DNA of 64,000 nt. Origin: Myxococcota bacterium. GTDB taxonomy: Bacteria > Myxococcota_A > UBA9160 > UBA6930. Below the pieces are notes generated by a model. That model was not told the origin of the DNA, made no database searches, and saw nothing but the letters and a program-made list of their open reading frames with translations. The position numbers were made by a program, and so were the translations under genes. Where the stretch lies: NCBI GenBank assembly GCA_028277885.1, contig JANQFK010000086.1, forward strand, positions 1 through 64,000, written 5' to 3'. Below are positions 31,787-41,059 of the stretch, in pieces; within the stretch, counting starts at the first letter, position 1, and each line of letters opens with the position of its first letter.

Positions 31787-33439
31787 ATGCCGCGCTGGGA
31801 TGTGGAGACCGACGTCGTCGCCGTGGGCTCGGGCCTCGGCGCCATCTGCGCCGCCATCACGGCCCACGACCTCGGTCGCGAGTGCGTGGTGCTCGAGAAG
31901 GCGCCCAAGCTCGGCGGCGTGTGCGCCTACGGGGGCGGCGAGGTCTTCGTCCCGGCCAACCACAAGATGCGCGAGTCCGGCATCGCGGACTCCGCCGACG
32001 CGGGGCGCGAGTACTTCGAGTTCATCGGTGCGGGCTACGCCGACCCGGAGCTCCAGACGAGGCTCCTCGGCTCGATGCACGCCGCCATCGAGTACTTCGA
32101 GAAGGAGGCGGGCGTGCGCTGGCTCGCCGTGCGCGGGCTGCCCGACTACTACTACCCCGAGGCGCCGGGCTCCGTCGCCGAGGGCCGCTACCTGTGCGTC
32201 GAGCTCTTCGACGGCGCGAGCCTCGGCGACTGGCAGCCGAAGACCTTCCTCACGCCCCACTTCCCCCTCGGCGTGAAGCACGAGGAGCTGTACGCCTGGG
32301 GCGGCCTCGCCAAGGTGGCGGAGTGGAACTACGAGCTGCTGGCCGAGCGCATCACCGACGACCAGCGCGCCTGGGGGGCCGGCATGATGGGCTGGTTCCT
32401 GAAGGCCGCCCTGGTGGACCGCGGCATCCCGGCCCACGTGGACTGCCCGGTGCGCGAGCTCGTCGTCGAGGACGGCCGGGTGGTGGGCGTGCGCTGCGAG
32501 AAGACGGGCGAGGACGGCGGCGACTTCTTCGTGCGCGCCCGGCGCGGCGTGGTGATCGCGATCGGCGGCTACGACCACAACGAGCCCCTGGCGCGCCAGT
32601 ACGAGAGCACGCCGGCCTGGAACTCCGCCTGCCCGCCCTACGTGGAGGGCGACCACTTCGCGCTGGGTGCCGACGCCGGCGCCGCGGTGGCGGCGGTGCC
32701 CGCCACCAACCTGGCGATGTTCTACGGCTACCACATCCCCGGCGAGGAGCACGAGGGCAAGCCCCTCTACCGCTCGTGCTGGGAGGCGGGCTGCCCCCAC
32801 GCCATCTGGGTGAACCGCGCCGGCCGGCGCTTCTGCGACGAGTCCTTCTACAAGGACTACCAGCCGCGCCTGCGCGAGTGGGACGGCGACCGCCAGCAGC
32901 AGCCGAACCTGCCGCCCTTCCTGATCTTCGACCAGAGCTACCGCGACAAGTACCCGCTGGGCTCCTTCCTGCCGGGCACGCCGGTCCCCGAGGAGCTGGT
33001 CGTGCAGGCCGACACGCCGCGCGCCCTGGCCGAGAAGCTCGGCATCGACCCCGACGGCCTCGAGGCGACCCTCGCGCGCTACAACGAGCACGCGCGCAAC
33101 GGCGAGGACCCGGACTTCGGCAAGGGCTCGAAGCCCTGGGCGATCCGCCTGGCCGGCGACCCGAGCCAGCCGAACCCCTGCGTCGGCCCCCTCGACAGGG
33201 CGCCCTACTACGGCGTGAAGCTCGTGCCCGTGGGCGTCGGCATCAACTCCCACGGCCTCGCCACGGACACCGAGGCGCGGGTGATGAGCGCGCGCGGCGC
33301 GCCGGTGCCGGGCCTCTACGCGGTGGGCAACAGCGCGGCCCTGCGCGACCTCGGCGGCGGCTACCAGAGCGGCACCTCGAACATGCGCGCCATCGTCTGG
33401 GGCTGGATCGCCGGCCGCCACGTCGCGGGCCAGGCCTGA
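31787..33439 (+). CDS. KstD-like FAD-dependent oxidoreductase
   Basis: A 550-residue flavoprotein of the fumarate reductase/3-ketosteroid-1-dehydrogenase superfamily. I prefer the ATG at 31787, with GGAGG 5 bases upstream, over the GTG at 31775. FAD loop VVAVGSGLGAICAAITAHDL, the KstD-like GGVCAYGGGEVFVPAN and the C-terminal DLGGGYQSGTSNMRAIVWGW are visible. The family oxidises or reduces a C-C bond next to a ketone. The flanking P450, sulfotransferase and TetR genes suggest a polycyclic substrate. A true delta-1-dehydrogenase role is not proven. Confidence 0.75.
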   Translation: MPRWDVETDVVAVGSGLGAICAAITAHDLGRECVVLEKAPKLGGVCAYGGGEVFVPANHKMRESGIADSADAGREYFEFIGAGYADPELQTRLLGSMHAAIEYFEKEAGVRWLAVRGLPDYYYPEAPGSVAEGRYLCVELFDGASLGDWQPKTFLTPHFPLGVKHEELYAWGGLAKVAEWNYELLAERITDDQRAWGAGMMGWFLKAALVDRGIPAHVDCPVRELVVEDGRVVGVRCEKTGEDGGDFFVRARRGVVIAIGGYDHNEPLARQYESTPAWNSACPPYVEGDHFALGADAGAAVAAVPATNLAMFYGYHIPGEEHEGKPLYRSCWEAGCPHAIWVNRAGRRFCDESFYKDYQPRLREWDGDRQQQPNLPPFLIFDQSYRDKYPLGSFLPGTPVPEELVVQADTPRALAEKLGIDPDGLEATLARYNEHARNGEDPDFGKGSKPWAIRLAGDPSQPNPCVGPLDRAPYYGVKLVPVGVGINSHGLATDTEARVMSARGAPVPGLYAVGNSAALRDLGGGYQSGTSNMRAIVWGWIAGRHVAGQA

Positions 33440-33441
33440 CC

Positions 33442-34044
33442 GTGGCCGAGGCCGAGTACACCACCAGCGCCCGGCTCCCCATCGACGAGATCTGGGAGTT
33501 CGTGCGCGAGATGGACAACTGGGCCCACTTCCTGACGGGCTACCAGGCCCACGAGAAGCAGAGCGAGACCGACTCGGTCTGGACCCTCAAGGGCGACGTG
33601 GGCGTGCTGGCCCGGGTGGTGAAGTTCCGCGTGCGCATCACCGAGTGGGCGGGTCCCGAGCGGGTCACCTTCGAGCTCGAGGGCCTGAACGAGCCCATGC
33701 AGGGCGACGGGCACTTCGTGATGGAGAGCGTGGTCGCGGGCGCCGCCGCCACGCCCGCCGAGGCGCCGCGCAAGGGCTTCTTCCGCCGGCTCGTGGAGGC
33801 GGTGTTCCGCTTCTTCTTCCGCCTGCGCCACGGGAACGCGCAGCGCGAGCGGCTCGAGTCGGGCGAGGCCGCGCCCGCCGACGGGCCCGCGACGCGGCTC
33901 ACGTTCCGGCTCGCGGTGAACCCGGGCGGCCCCATGGCGCCCATGGTGAACGCGCTCATGCAGCCCGCCATGGTGCCCGCCGCCGAGGACCTGGCCGAGA
34001 AGATCATGGCGCACCTCGAGGCGCGCCAGAACACGGGAGGCTGA
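33442..34044 (+). CDS. SRPBCC (CoxG-like) small-molecule-binding protein
   Basis: A 200-residue protein with a GTG start 2 bp after the flavoprotein stop. The N-terminal half has the SRPBCC pattern (LPIDEIWEFVREMDNWAHFL, GPERVTFELEGLNEP). It is interrupted by a basic, Phe-rich insert (FFRRLVEAVFRFFFRLRHG, near residues 112-131) that may bind membrane. The fold holds hydrophobic ligands. It may carry or present substrate to the neighbouring P450 or flavoprotein. Confidence 0.7.
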   Translation: MAEAEYTTSARLPIDEIWEFVREMDNWAHFLTGYQAHEKQSETDSVWTLKGDVGVLARVVKFRVRITEWAGPERVTFELEGLNEPMQGDGHFVMESVVAGAAATPAEAPRKGFFRRLVEAVFRFFFRLRHGNAQRERLESGEAAPADGPATRLTFRLAVNPGGPMAPMVNALMQPAMVPAAEDLAEKIMAHLEARQNTGG

Positions 34045-34048
34045 CCCC

Positions 34049-35230
34049 TTGGTCCACTACAACCCGTTCTCCGAAGAGGTGATGCGCGACCCGCATCCGA
34101 TCTACGCCCGCCTGCGCGAGGAGGCGCCGGCCTACTACATCGAGGAGTACGACGCCTGGGCGCTCTCGCGCTTCGAGGACATCTGGCAGGCCTCCATGGA
34201 CGCCGACTCCTACTCGGCCGCCAGGGGCACCACCTCGGCCCACGTGCTCACCAAGGTCCAGCCCGTCACCCCGATGTTGAACCTGATGGACCCGCCGGAG
34301 CACACCGAGCTGCGCGCGAAGTTCCGGCCCTTCTTCCTGCCCGGGCGCGTGGGCAAGCTCGAGCCCATGGTCCGGGAGCTCGCCGGCAAGCTCCTCGACG
34401 CCGCCCGGGACCGCGGCGAGATCGACGTGATGGGCGACTTCTCGTCGCGCATCTCCGTCACCGTGGCCTGCACCATCACGGGCATCCCGCTGGCCGACGC
34501 CGACCTGCTGAACGACCTGGTGTTCCGCTTCTTCAAGCGCGAGCCGGGCATCGAGGGCATGACGCCCGACGGCCTGAAGGCCATGGAGGAGCTGTTCGGC
34601 TACTTCCACCGGCTCATCCAGGACCGGCGGCGCTCCGGCGGGGCCGACGACATCGTCCAGCTGCTGACCGAGACCGAGGTGGGGGGCCGGAAGCTGCCCG
34701 ACGAGGCCATCGCGTCCCACCTCTCGATGCTCATCATCGGCGGCTCCGAGACCTTCCCGAAGGTGTTCGCCAACTGCATGCGCTGGCTGGGCGAGCATCC
34801 CGACCAGCGGGCGGAGTGCGCGGCCGACGCGAGCCTGCTGCCCGACGCCTTCGTCGAGGTGCTGCGCTACGACATGCCCACCCAGTTCCTGTGCCGCACC
34901 CTCAAGCGGGACGTGGAGATCCACGGCGAGACCATGAAGACGGGCCAGCCGGTGCTGTTCCTGTACCCGTCGGCCAACCGCGATCCGCGCGAGTTCGAGA
35001 ACCCGGACGGCTTCGACATCCACCGCAAGCCGCCGCGCATCCTCTCCTTCGGCCACGGCACCCACCTGTGCCTGGGCATCCACGCCGCCAAGCTCGAGGG
35101 CCGCATCTGCCTCGAGGAGGCGCTGAAGCGCATCCCGGAGTACCGGGTGGAGCTCGACCGCGCCGAGCGGCTGGTGACCGACTTCGTGCAGGGCTACGCG
35201 TCGCTGCCGGTGAGCTTCGAGCCCTTCTGA
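34049..35230 (+). CDS. Cytochrome P450
   Basis: A 393-residue soluble P450 with a TTG start behind GGGAGG. Heme motif SFGHGTHLCLGIHAAK (Cys341 ligand) and K-helix EVLR are normal. In the I helix the usual AGxDT reads IGGSETFPK, which keeps the acidic residue and threonine. It hydroxylates a hydrophobic substrate using external ferredoxin electrons; none is encoded nearby. The sulfotransferase next door suggests the new hydroxyl may be sulfonated. It does not look like the steroid C26-hydroxylase CYP125, but family cannot be set without alignment. Confidence 0.9.
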   Translation: MVHYNPFSEEVMRDPHPIYARLREEAPAYYIEEYDAWALSRFEDIWQASMDADSYSAARGTTSAHVLTKVQPVTPMLNLMDPPEHTELRAKFRPFFLPGRVGKLEPMVRELAGKLLDAARDRGEIDVMGDFSSRISVTVACTITGIPLADADLLNDLVFRFFKREPGIEGMTPDGLKAMEELFGYFHRLIQDRRRSGGADDIVQLLTETEVGGRKLPDEAIASHLSMLIIGGSETFPKVFANCMRWLGEHPDQRAECAADASLLPDAFVEVLRYDMPTQFLCRTLKRDVEIHGETMKTGQPVLFLYPSANRDPREFENPDGFDIHRKPPRILSFGHGTHLCLGIHAAKLEGRICLEEALKRIPEYRVELDRAERLVTDFVQGYASLPVSFEPF

Positions 35231-35238
35231 GCGGGCGG

Positions 35239-36474
35239 GTGGGCTCGCGAGCCACGCAGCGCCTGCCCGTCCGGCTCTACAACCGCCTCGCCGCGCGGCT
35301 GGGGCGGGAGCCCAGGCCCTTCGACGAGGAGGCGCTGCTGGCCGCGGCCCGCAAGGCCACGGGCCTGGGCGACTTCGGCCGCCTCGACTTCCGGGACGGC
35401 CTGCGGGTGCTGCTCCACGCCTACGACGAGGAGGCGCGCCTCACCCCCTTCGGCCGCATGCTGGTGCGACGCGAGCTGCTCGGCATCCTCAAGGCGCGGC
35501 TCACCCTGACCGAGGCCTGGCAGCGCGACCCCAAGGTCCTCGACGCGCCCATCCGCCGGCCGATCTTCATCCTCGGCCTGCCCCGCAGCGGCACCACCGC
35601 GCTCCACCAGCTCCTCGCCGAGGACCCGGGCAACCAGGTGCTGGAGTACTGGCTGGCGGCGGCGCCGGGGCCGCGCCCGGACCCGGCCGCCTGGCGCAGC
35701 GACCCGCGCTTCAAGGAGGCCACCCGGGCCCTGCGCACCGGCTACTGGCTCGATCCGGGCCTGCGCGCCATCCACGACCTCACCCCCGAGGGCCCCGAGG
35801 AGTGCCGCCACCTGCTGGGCCAGAGCCTCACCGACGACACCTTCGACTCGAACGCCACGATCCCCAGCTACACGAGCTGGTACGCGCGCTGCGACATGCG
35901 CCCCTCCTACGCCTGGCACCGCAACGTGCTGCGGCTGGTGCAGTCCTCGGGCCTCGAGCGGCGCTGGGTGCTCAAGTACCCGGCCCACATGGCGCACCTC
36001 CACGTGCTGCTCGAGACCTACCCCGACGCCTGCATCGTGCAGACCCACCGCGACCCGAGCCGGGTGCTGCCGTCGCTGTGCAGCCTGGTGACGCGCTGGC
36101 GCGGCATCTACGAGGACGAGGTGGACGTGGAGGCCGTGGCGCGCTGGCAGGTGGAGATGTGGGCCGGGCGGCTCGAGCACGCCATGTCGGTGAGGGGCGC
36201 CTGGGACGACCCGGAGCAGTTCTTCGACCTCTCCTTCCAGGAGCTGCGCGCCGACCCCATCGCCGCGGTGCGGCGCCTCTACGCCCACTTCGGCCTCGGC
36301 CTGTCCGAGGAGGCCGAGCGGCGCATGCGTGTCCGGATCGCGACCCATCCCGAGGGACGCCACGGCGGCCACGCCTACGCGGCCGAGGAGTTCGGGCTCG
36401 ACCGGAGCGCCGTGGCGGAGCGCTTCGGCGCCTACAGCGAGCGCTTCGGCGTGGAGGCGGAGCCGGACGCCTAG
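35239..36474 (+). CDS. Sulfotransferase family protein
   Basis: A 411-residue protein; GTG at 35239 is 8 bp after the P450 stop, with a weak ribosome binding site. The PAPS loop FILGLPRSGTTALHQLL is clear near residue 110, followed by the 3'-phosphate region HRDPSRVLPSLCSL. Such proteins move sulfate from PAPS to a hydroxyl. Its place directly after the P450 implies sulfonation of the hydroxylated product of the operon. Substrate unknown. It converges on the DUF4136 gene. Confidence 0.82.
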   Translation: MGSRATQRLPVRLYNRLAARLGREPRPFDEEALLAAARKATGLGDFGRLDFRDGLRVLLHAYDEEARLTPFGRMLVRRELLGILKARLTLTEAWQRDPKVLDAPIRRPIFILGLPRSGTTALHQLLAEDPGNQVLEYWLAAAPGPRPDPAAWRSDPRFKEATRALRTGYWLDPGLRAIHDLTPEGPEECRHLLGQSLTDDTFDSNATIPSYTSWYARCDMRPSYAWHRNVLRLVQSSGLERRWVLKYPAHMAHLHVLLETYPDACIVQTHRDPSRVLPSLCSLVTRWRGIYEDEVDVEAVARWQVEMWAGRLEHAMSVRGAWDDPEQFFDLSFQELRADPIAAVRRLYAHFGLGLSEEAERRMRVRIATHPEGRHGGHAYAAEEFGLDRSAVAERFGAYSERFGVEAEPDA

Positions 36475-36495
36475 CTCGTGCCCCCGGCCGTCGCG

Positions 36496-37002
36496 CTACT
36501 GCGCGCCGCGCTGGGCCGGCGGGAAGTCCTCGAGCATGCGGTCGAGGGTCTCGAGCAGGCGCGCCCGCCGCTCCTCCTCGCTCAGGCCCACGTGGACCTC
36601 CGCCCGGGCGAAGCCCATCCAGACCCGGCGGCTGCTCTCGGCATCCACGAGCAGGAGCGAGAGCGATCCGATGGAGCGCGTGTTGTCCGGGCCGTACCAG
36701 TTGTGGACGGTGAGCTGGTGGGAGAGGAAGTAGTCGGGCTCTCCCGACGTGACGACGCGGTAGCCGCGCGCCCCGAAGGCCTCGTTCGCCGTCTCCTCGA
36801 GGACCGGGCCGAGGTTCATCGGCTGGAGCCGGGGATCCTGGGGCAGCTGGTTGGCGGACTCGTCCCACGCGTAGGTGGCCTCGGCGGGGAAGGCGGTGAG
36901 CGGGTCGAAGGTCCGCGAGACCTGCACGTCGTCGGTCGCGCAGCCCGCCAGGGGCCAGAGCAGGAGCAGTACGGGGAGGAGGGCGAGCCGGGGGCGCGTC
37001 AT
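36496..37002 (-). CDS. DUF4136 lipoprotein
   Basis: A 168-residue lipoprotein with a signal peptide and lipobox (LLLLWPLAGCATD). The body has the DUF4136 pattern: YAWDESANQLPQDPRL near residue 43, a YRVVTSGEPDYFLSHQLTVH strand pair, and a C-terminal helix LLETLDRMLEDFPPAQ. Function of the family is unknown; it is envelope-located. Two more members occur in the window (50803-51266, broken, and 56886-57452). Confidence 0.8.
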   Translation of the reverse strand: MTRPRLALLPVLLLLWPLAGCATDDVQVSRTFDPLTAFPAEATYAWDESANQLPQDPRLQPMNLGPVLEETANEAFGARGYRVVTSGEPDYFLSHQLTVHNWYGPDNTRSIGSLSLLLVDAESSRRVWMGFARAEVHVGLSEEERRARLLETLDRMLEDFPPAQRGAQ

Positions 37003-37041
37003 GGAGCGATCCTCGATGGGGGTTCCGAGCGATCGCGGAGT

Positions 37042-37266
37042 CTATCGCAGGTCGCGAGGCGCCGGCAGCGCCCGGGTGTTGCCCGCGTCGCTGGTGAGGC
37101 ACCAGGCACCGAGGCTCGCCACGGTGGTCGACACCCCCACCCCGAGGAAGGCCGCCAGCACCAGCAGCGCGGCGAGGCGCTGGACGGGGCGCAGCGGACG
37201 CGGCGTGGAGGCGTAGCCCGGGGGCTGCTCCACGATGCCGACGGGGTTCACGCGCGGGGCCTGCAC
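37042..37266 (-). CDS. Small single-pass membrane protein
   Basis: A 74-residue ORF with a proline-rich N-terminus (EQPPGYASTPRPLRPVQ) and one membrane helix (LAALLVLAAFLGVGVSTTVA). No family recognised. It precedes the DUF4136 gene on the same strand by 39 bp. Coding potential is moderate. Confidence 0.5.
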   Translation of the reverse strand: MQAPRVNPVGIVEQPPGYASTPRPLRPVQRLAALLVLAAFLGVGVSTTVASLGAWCLTSDAGNTRALPAPRDLR

Positions 37267-37306
37267 GCCGGCTTGGATGCGGCGGAGGCCCGGGAGGGTA
37301 CGGCCC

Positions 37307-38170
37307 CTACCGGCCCGGGTCCCGTGGCCGCTCTTCGCGGTGGAGGCTCACCACGGACACCTCGGGCGGGACCCGGAAGCGCACGGGCAGGATGCTGGTC
37401 CCCAGGCCCGAGCTCACGAACAGGTGGCGGCCCTCCTCGACCACGTGCCCGATCGCGTAGCGCTGGCCGTAGCGCGAGGGAACGATGGGCCGGCCCAGCA
37501 GCGGCAGCGCCACCTGGCCGCCGTGGGTGTGGCCGGCCAGGGTGAGGGTGACCCGGGCCGGGACCTCGGGGAAGACGTCGGGGTTGTGGGTGAAGGCGAG
37601 GATGGGCGCCATATCGGGGATGCCGCGCAGCGCCGCCTCGACGTCGTGGGCGCCCTCCCAGAAGTCGCTGATCCCGGCCAGCCAGAACCCGCAGCCCCCG
37701 CGCCGCAGCTCCGTGGCCTCGTCCTCGAGGAAGCCGATCCCCTCGGCCTCGAGGGCCCGGCGCACGCGGGCCGCGTCGTACCACCAGTCGTGGTTGCCCA
37801 GCACCGCGTGCACGCCGAGGGGCGCGGCGAGCCGGCCGAGGCGCTCCGCCATGGGCTCCGGTGCCGTGAAGCTCCCGCCCACCACGCCGTGGATCACGTA
37901 GTCGCCGGCCAGCAGCACGAGGTCGGGCTGCGCCGCGAGGGTGAGGTCCACGATGCGGTCGAGCTTGTCGAGGCCGTTCCAGGGCGAGCCCACGTGCAGG
38001 TCGGCGAGCACCGCCACGCGCAGGCCGTCGCAGGCCGCGGGCCAGCCCGGCAGCGCGATCTCGTGGTCCTCGTTCCACAGGCTGGCGGGCTCCAGCCAGA
38101 ACGCCCAGCTCCCGAGCGCGAGCCCGAGCGCCGCCACGGAGCCCGCGAGGATGCCCAGGCCCTTCTTCAC
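37307..38170 (-). CDS. Membrane-anchored metallophosphoesterase (YaeI-like)
   Basis: A 287-residue calcineurin-like phosphoesterase. The N-terminus is an uncleaved hydrophobic helix (ILAGSVAALGLALGSWAFWL). Metal ligands are all visible: AVLADLHVG, AGDYVI, LGNHDWWYD, FTHNPDVF and AGHTHGGQV. The pattern matches YaeI-type phosphoesterases that act on phospholipid-like substrates, such as LpxH-like and UDP-diacylglucosamine enzymes, at the membrane. Exact substrate unknown. Confidence 0.83.
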   Translation of the reverse strand: MKKGLGILAGSVAALGLALGSWAFWLEPASLWNEDHEIALPGWPAACDGLRVAVLADLHVGSPWNGLDKLDRIVDLTLAAQPDLVLLAGDYVIHGVVGGSFTAPEPMAERLGRLAAPLGVHAVLGNHDWWYDAARVRRALEAEGIGFLEDEATELRRGGCGFWLAGISDFWEGAHDVEAALRGIPDMAPILAFTHNPDVFPEVPARVTLTLAGHTHGGQVALPLLGRPIVPSRYGQRYAIGHVVEEGRHLFVSSGLGTSILPVRFRVPPEVSVVSLHREERPRDPGR

Positions 38171-38369
38171 TCCGCCATCTCGCAGTACTCCCTGTCCTGG
38201 ACCCGTTCCTGGACCCGTTCGGCGCCCCGCTCGATCTCATGTTGGGGCACTCGGTGTGGACGCGCTCGGGCATTCGAAACCGGGCGACCCCCGGGCGTTG
38301 CGAGCGAGCACCGCCCGGAGCGGTCTCCCCAGCGTATACTGGCGGGGCCACCGCGACGGGAGGCCCTCC

Positions 38370-38840
38370 ATGATCCGCGGCATCCACCACGCAGCCCTCT
38401 CCACCGGCGACCTCGAGCGCTCACTGGGCTTCTACCGCGACCTGCTCGGCTTCGAGACCGTGCTCGACTGGGAGTGGCCCCGGGGCACGAAGGACATGGA
38501 CCGCACCCACCGGCTCCCGGACACCTCGGGGCGCGTCGTGCTGCTCCAGGCCGGCAACGCCATGCTCGAGATCTTCGAGTACGCGTCGCCCGAGCCGCGC
38601 GCCGCCGACCCGGAGCGCCGGCTCTGCGACCACGGCCTCACCCACCTGTGCATCGACGTCGACGACCTCGACGCCGAGTACGCGCGCCTGCGCGCCGCCG
38701 GCGTCGAGTTCCACGCGAGCCCCGTCGACTACGGGACCGTGAAGTGCACCTACGCGCGGGACCCCGACGGCAACGTGGTCGAGCTCCAGGAGGTGAAGAG
38801 CGCCGACGATCCGCTCGCGCTGCGCGTCCCGCCGCGGTGA
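38370..38840 (+). CDS. VOC family protein (glyoxalase-like)
   Basis: A 156-residue two-module VOC protein with ATG behind GGGAGG. Metal ligands are visible at IHHAAL, MLEIFEY, LTHLCID and VVELQEV, so a metal-dependent lyase, isomerase or dioxygenase is expected. The stop overlaps the start of the TIM-barrel gene (GTGA), pointing to a joint pathway, possibly of a sugar or small acid. Confidence 0.8.
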   Translation: MIRGIHHAALSTGDLERSLGFYRDLLGFETVLDWEWPRGTKDMDRTHRLPDTSGRVVLLQAGNAMLEIFEYASPEPRAADPERRLCDHGLTHLCIDVDDLDAEYARLRAAGVEFHASPVDYGTVKCTYARDPDGNVVELQEVKSADDPLALRVPPR

Positions 38841-39694
38841 GCGCAGGGCCCCTCGGCGCCGGCGATCTCGTGCTGTGCGCCGGGACGCTCCCGGCGGCGT
38901 CCTTCCGGGAGCGGGTGGAGGCGGCGGCCGGCGCGGGCTTCGCGGGGGTCTCGCTCTTCGTGACCGACTACTTCCGCGCCCGGGGCGAGGGCCTCACGGA
39001 CGCCGACCTGCGCGCGCTCCTCGACGACCACGGCCTCGCCGTGGCCGAGGTCGATCCGCTGCTGCGCTGGGTCCCCGGCGCGGAGCTCGCCGCGGACGCG
39101 AGCGCCGAGGGAGCCGCCTTCTTCGACCACGGCGAGGAGGACTTCTTCGCCGCCGCCGAGGCGGTGGGGGCGCGCTCCATCAACGCGGCCCTCGCCACCG
39201 ACGCCGCGCTGCCCCGCGACGCCGTCGCCGAGGCCTTTGCGGGGCTGTGCGACCGGGCGCGGGAGCGCGGCCTGCTGGTGCACCTCGAGTTCCTGCCCTG
39301 GACGCAGCTCCCGGACCTCGCGAGCGCCCTCGACGTCGTGGAGGCGGCGGGGCGGCCGAACGGCGGCGTCACCCTCGACGCCTGGCACCACTTCCGGGGC
39401 GGCGGCGACGCGGAGGACGTGGGACGCGCGCCGGGCGCGCGCATCCTCGCGGTACAGCTCGACGACGCTCCCCGGGAGCCCGAGGCCGACCTCGTCGAGG
39501 AGACCACCCACCGGCGGCTGCTCCCGGGCGAGGGCGACCTCGATCTCGTGGGGCTGCTGCGCGCGCTCCGCCGCATCGGATCACCCGCGCCCCTGGGCGT
39601 CGAGGTGTTCTCCGACGCCCTCGCCGCCCTGCCCCCGGAGGTGGCGGCGAAGCGCGCGGCCGACTCGCTGCGGACGCTCCTGGAACGTCTCTGA
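38837..39694 (+). CDS. Sugar phosphate isomerase/epimerase-like TIM-barrel protein
   Basis: A 285-residue protein of the AP-endonuclease family 2 barrel. GTG start overlaps the VOC gene. Metal ligands appear in VHLEFLPW, LDAWHHFRGG, QLDDAP and GVEVFSD. Family members isomerise or epimerise sugars or dehydrate inosose. Two VOC genes enclose it, suggesting a small catabolic unit of unknown substrate. Confidence 0.78.
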   Translation: MSAGPLGAGDLVLCAGTLPAASFRERVEAAAGAGFAGVSLFVTDYFRARGEGLTDADLRALLDDHGLAVAEVDPLLRWVPGAELAADASAEGAAFFDHGEEDFFAAAEAVGARSINAALATDAALPRDAVAEAFAGLCDRARERGLLVHLEFLPWTQLPDLASALDVVEAAGRPNGGVTLDAWHHFRGGGDAEDVGRAPGARILAVQLDDAPREPEADLVEETTHRRLLPGEGDLDLVGLLRALRRIGSPAPLGVEVFSDALAALPPEVAAKRAADSLRTLLERL

Positions 39695-39733
39695 CGCGGT
39701 ATGCTGGCCTCTCCAGCGAACCGGGAGGAACCC

Positions 39734-40162
39734 ATGGCACGACACCTGGCGAGCGTCGCGGAGATCGTCGAGGACTTCGAGGCCGCGGTCCGCTTCTACG
39801 AGCAGGAGCTCGGCTTCCCCGTGAACCGCCACGGCGAGGGCTACGCGGTGGTGGAGATGCCCGGCATCCTCCACTTCGGCGTGTGGAGCCGGGGGATGGC
39901 CGCCGAGGCCACCTTCGGCGACGCCGCGGCGGCCGAGCGCGTGCCCCTCGGCTTCAGCCTGGGCTTCGAGGTGGACTCCGTCGAGGACGAGTCGAAGGCC
40001 CTCGAGCAGAAGGGCCGCAAGCTCCTCCAGCCTCCCAAGACCGAGCCCTGGGGCCAGGTGACGAGCCGCTTCCTGTCCGCGAGCGGCGCCCTGTGCGAGC
40101 TCTCGGAGATGCCGCCGGCGCGGCGCATCACCGTGGCCATGCAGGCCGGCCCCGAGGAGTAG
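39734..40162 (+). CDS. VOC family protein
   Basis: A 142-residue VOC-fold protein. ATG at 39734 follows GGGAGGAA. It shows the beta-alpha-beta-beta-beta modules (IVEDFEAAVRFYEQELGFPV, then DSVEDESKALEQKGRKLL), but the metal-ligand positions are less clear than in the 38370 gene. Function unknown. Confidence 0.75.
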   Translation: MARHLASVAEIVEDFEAAVRFYEQELGFPVNRHGEGYAVVEMPGILHFGVWSRGMAAEATFGDAAAAERVPLGFSLGFEVDSVEDESKALEQKGRKLLQPPKTEPWGQVTSRFLSASGALCELSEMPPARRITVAMQAGPEE

Positions 40163-40260
40163 GCCTCGGCGCGCCACCGCCGCGCTGGCGATGGGGTAGA
40201 GTCCCGCGGTTCGCGATCCACTCGGGGTCGGTTCGGGGCGGGAGCGCAGGAGGATCGGAG

Positions 40261-41058
40261 ATGGCGGGCAGGCTCGATGGCAAGGTGGCGCTGGTGACGG
40301 GCGCGGCCCGGGGCACCGGCGAGGCCACGGCGCGGCGCTTCGCTGCCGAGGGCGCCAGGGTGGTGGTCGGTGACGTCCTCGACGAGCTGGGCGAGAAGAC
40401 CGCCAAGGAGATCGGCGACGCGGCCTGCTTCGTGCACCTCGACGTCACCTCGGAGAGCGACTGGGAGCGCGCCGTCGAGACCGCGGTGGAGCGCTTCGGC
40501 AAGCTCGACGTGCTGGTCAACAACGCCGGCATCCTCAAGATGATGGCCATCGAGGACACGAGCCTCGACGACTTCCAGCGCGTCGTCGCCGTGAACCAGG
40601 TGGGCCCCTTCCTCGGCATGCGCGCCGTCGTCGCGCCGATGAAGGCCGCCGGTGGCGGCTCCATCGTGAACATCTCCTCCATCGACGGCCACATGGGGAT
40701 GAACGGCACCGTCGCCTACGCGTCCTCGAAGTTCGCCGTGCGCGGCATGACGCGCGTGGGGGCCCTCGAGCTCGGCCGCTTCGGCATCCGCGTGAACGCC
40801 GTCTGCCCCGAGGGCGGCGGCATCGACATGGTGAAGCCCTTCATCCCCGAAGGCTTCGACCCCGAGGTCGCCGACTCCCTCGGCCACCGCCGCCTCGCCA
40901 GCCAGAAGGGCCGCAGCAGCGCCGACCGCCGCGACGACATCGCCAAGATGGTGACCTTCCTCGCCTCGGACGACAGCGCCTCGTGCACCGGCGCCGACTT
41001 CTACGTCGACAGCGGCAACTCCGCCGGCCGCCTGATCAAGGGGATGCCGGGAAGCTAG
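40261..41058 (+). CDS. SDR similar to 3-alpha/20-beta-hydroxysteroid dehydrogenase
   Basis: A 265-residue SDR. ATG follows AGGATCGGAG. Motifs are TGAARGTGEATA, an acidic residue at the end of strand 2 (VVVGDVLDE, NAD preference), NNAG, IVNISSIDG and YASSK. It resembles 3-alpha(20-beta)-hydroxysteroid dehydrogenases. Its TAG is followed after 1 bp by the perfect palindromic element. Confidence 0.82.
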   Translation: MAGRLDGKVALVTGAARGTGEATARRFAAEGARVVVGDVLDELGEKTAKEIGDAACFVHLDVTSESDWERAVETAVERFGKLDVLVNNAGILKMMAIEDTSLDDFQRVVAVNQVGPFLGMRAVVAPMKAAGGGSIVNISSIDGHMGMNGTVAYASSKFAVRGMTRVGALELGRFGIRVNAVCPEGGGIDMVKPFIPEGFDPEVADSLGHRRLASQKGRSSADRRDDIAKMVTFLASDDSASCTGADFYVDSGNSAGRLIKGMPGS

Positions 41059-41059
41059 A

